DNA from: Heterotrichella gracilis
Taxonomy: Eukaryota; Sar; Xanthophyceae; Tribonematales; Xanthonemataceae
Length of the DNA stretch: 20,759 nucleotides
Direction: 5' to 3'
NCBI GenBank assembly: GCA_032358255.1
Contig: JAULBX010029622.1
Span: 1 to 20,759 of the forward strand
The first letter of the stretch is position 1; the number at the start of each line of letters is the position of its first letter. Below, in pieces: positions 19,421 through 20,759 of the stretch. Both the position numbers and the translations under genes were made by a program. The notes under the pieces were generated by a model. It ran no database searches. It was not told where the DNA came from and worked only from the letters and a program-made list of their open reading frames with translations.

Positions 19421-20033
19421 ATGGACGACAGCTTGAATGACGCGTTTGACGCAGCGTTTGACGAGGTGCGCTGGTGAACGTACTTGTAACTGATTGCCGG
19501 GTTTGTTTTGGTTTACTTTATGGTGATGGGCAACACCGATGATGCAGGATCAAGTGGCATGTCATGGGTTCAGCATGCTTGGGTCATGGTTGTCCTGAGT
19601 GGGTACCCAGGCAGGCTCTGAGACATAATTCATCACTCTGTGTGCAAGAGCAAATTTATAGGCAGGGTTACTTACGGTTGTTTCCCTTTGTGGCAGACAA
19701 CCAGCTCAAAGTCCAACCCCACACCAGTCATTGTGGTCCTGGTCTTTGGCACTCTAGGTCTATTGATGATAATCCATGCAGCGCTGTGGCATTACGCTCG
19801 AAGAAACGCCCCGGCCAAACCCAAAAAGAAGGTAAACTCTCTGGTACCTCCAGTGTTGATGTAGACAGGCTGTGGACAGGTGAAAGCATTTTGAGTGTCA
19901 CTTGTGCCAACCACCTTCCTACTTGAGACCTCCATATTTCCTGTATGAAACTCTGACGAGTTCTGTGCAGGTTGGAAAGAAGCAGCAAAAGAGGGAAAAG
20001 ATGAAGATGGGTCTAACACCTGCTGGCGAGTAG
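19421..20033 (+). CDS. S1FA: S1FA-like small basic protein
   Basis: S1FA was first described in spinach as a DNA-binding protein acting on a negative element of a plastid ribosomal-protein gene promoter. Exons: 19421-19465, 19697-19831, 19971-20033, all phase 0 with GT-AG ends, 80 aa, within the family range of about 70-90. The first exon is a short acidic leader (MDDSLNDAFDAAFDE). The second has a hydrophobic stretch (PVIVVLVFGTLGLLMIIHAA) followed by an aromatic-basic segment (LWHYARRNAPAKPKKK). The third is the lysine-rich tail (VGKKQQKREKMKMGLTPAGE), matching the conserved S1FA ending. The basic tail resembles an NLS; the hydrophobic stretch resembles a membrane segment. The frame stays open upstream as far as 19256 but without an ATG, so 19421 is chosen. 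Confidence 0.9.
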
Positions 20034-20759
20034 TGTGCTGGTGTTGCTAGTGGACACCAGAGTGCTGGCAAGCGGTGTGAGTGGTGCCCGTGACCACTTC
20101 GATTTCAGAGTGTTTTAACCCTTATCCCTCTTCCTATTCTTATGGGCTGCAAGGGTTCCTGGCGTCTGCACTGCACTGTTTGCTGTATGATACCACACCT
20201 TGATATGTCTATCTATACTGTGTGGAGTACTGCTACTGCTGATCACCCTTGCATTCTTTAGAGTTCGTCTTCCTTAGACGAAGAGTCCTCAAAGACTTCT
20301 CAGGTCCTAGGTTTTGGATATTTGACCATGGCAGCTGTGCACACAATAAAGTTTGCTGGTGCAAAGGGCAGCACTCCTTGTCCTTAGACCTGTAACACGA
20401 ACTGAGCACCCATTGTGGCTTGTGCAATATGCAGCCAAAGTTTGCAGCCCACAGTCACAAAAGAAACTGAACAGCCCTACAAATCGCGGCACCCACCAAA
20501 CCAGCAGCATTGAAAAACACAGGCAAGCAAAGAGCTCTGGCATGAGTAAGACAGACGTAGCCCAGATTCTAGAAGCATAGCCCGCACAGGTAACATGAGG
20601 GTGCCGGCTATTGTGTGCCACTTGACATTTCGTCCTTGCATAGAGCAGGTGAAGACTGTATGGTCGAGTCGAGGTCAAGTATGCCTTCCTTTTTAATTAT
20701 TATAAAGAAAAAATTTCTTATATTTTAAAAACATCTCTACTAGGAAAATATATATATAC
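20034..20759. other. S1FA 3' flank, AT-rich toward the window end
   Basis: This holds the S1FA 3' UTR, with a candidate poly(A) signal at 20391. A potential stem-loop is at 20264-20282 (TTCGTCT / AGACGAA around five bases). From about 20690 the sequence becomes almost pure A and T, ending in a TA run. No gene is recognised; the minus-strand open frame at 20307-20678 has no domain-like sequence. Confidence 0.5.
20391..20395 (+). terminator. Likely poly(A) signal TGTAA for S1FA
   Basis: The chlorophyte poly(A) consensus TGTAA lies about 358 bases after the S1FA stop on the same strand. The position is reasonable for an algal 3' UTR. Confidence 0.4.

Overview
This window looks like nuclear DNA of a green alga, most likely a chlorophyte. 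It has closely spaced genes with many short GT-AG introns. Their products include a plant-lineage S1FA protein, a proteasome alpha subunit, a NASP-type histone chaperone, a ciliary IFT54 protein and an organellar-type rRNA methyltransferase. CCCTAAA (plant-type telomere) motifs are scattered in introns, and TGTAA, the usual chlorophyte poly(A) signal, follows some genes. Together IFT54 and S1FA point to a green-lineage organism that has kept ciliary genes. I cannot name the species. All gene models were built by hand from splice sites, reading phase and recognised family motifs, without transcript evidence.

Layout: (1) 1-958 (+), the 3' part of an unrecognised gene cut by the window edge. (2) 959-2279, an AT-rich stretch without a convincing gene. 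(3) 5378-2280 (-), a BTB-BACK protein whose frame runs on, across one in-frame TGA, into a multi-pass membrane region. (4) 7677-6391 (-), 20S proteasome subunit alpha-4 (PSMA7/PAD1), four exons, 255 aa. (5) 8121-10714 (+), NASP/Sim3/Hif1-type TPR histone chaperone, five exons, 513 aa. (6) 14351-10982 (-), IFT54/TRAF3IP1, nine exons, 586 aa. (7) 14887-18693 (+), TrmH/SpoU-family rRNA 2'-O-methyltransferase of the MRM1 type, seven exons, 664 aa, with a presequence-like N-terminus and a long RGG/GSD low-complexity region. (8) 19421-20033 (+), S1FA-like protein, three exons, 80 aa. (9) 20034-20759, 3' flank ending in AT-rich DNA.

The genes are mainly housekeeping (protein turnover, chromatin, cilium, organellar ribosome) and do not form one pathway. 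PSMA7/NASP and IFT54/MRM1 are divergent pairs that may share promoters; NASP and IFT54 converge.

The most unusual feature is the MRM1 gene. In two of its introns the 3' splice site plus the start of the next exon has been copied in tandem. The best-preserved copies keep a good-looking CAG acceptor followed within a few codons by an in-frame stop, so they look like decoy or poison acceptors. The same gene carries a 36-bp coding triplication and a duplication spanning its stop codon. The second main point of interest is the BTB-BACK plus multi-pass membrane architecture with the in-frame TGA at the junction.
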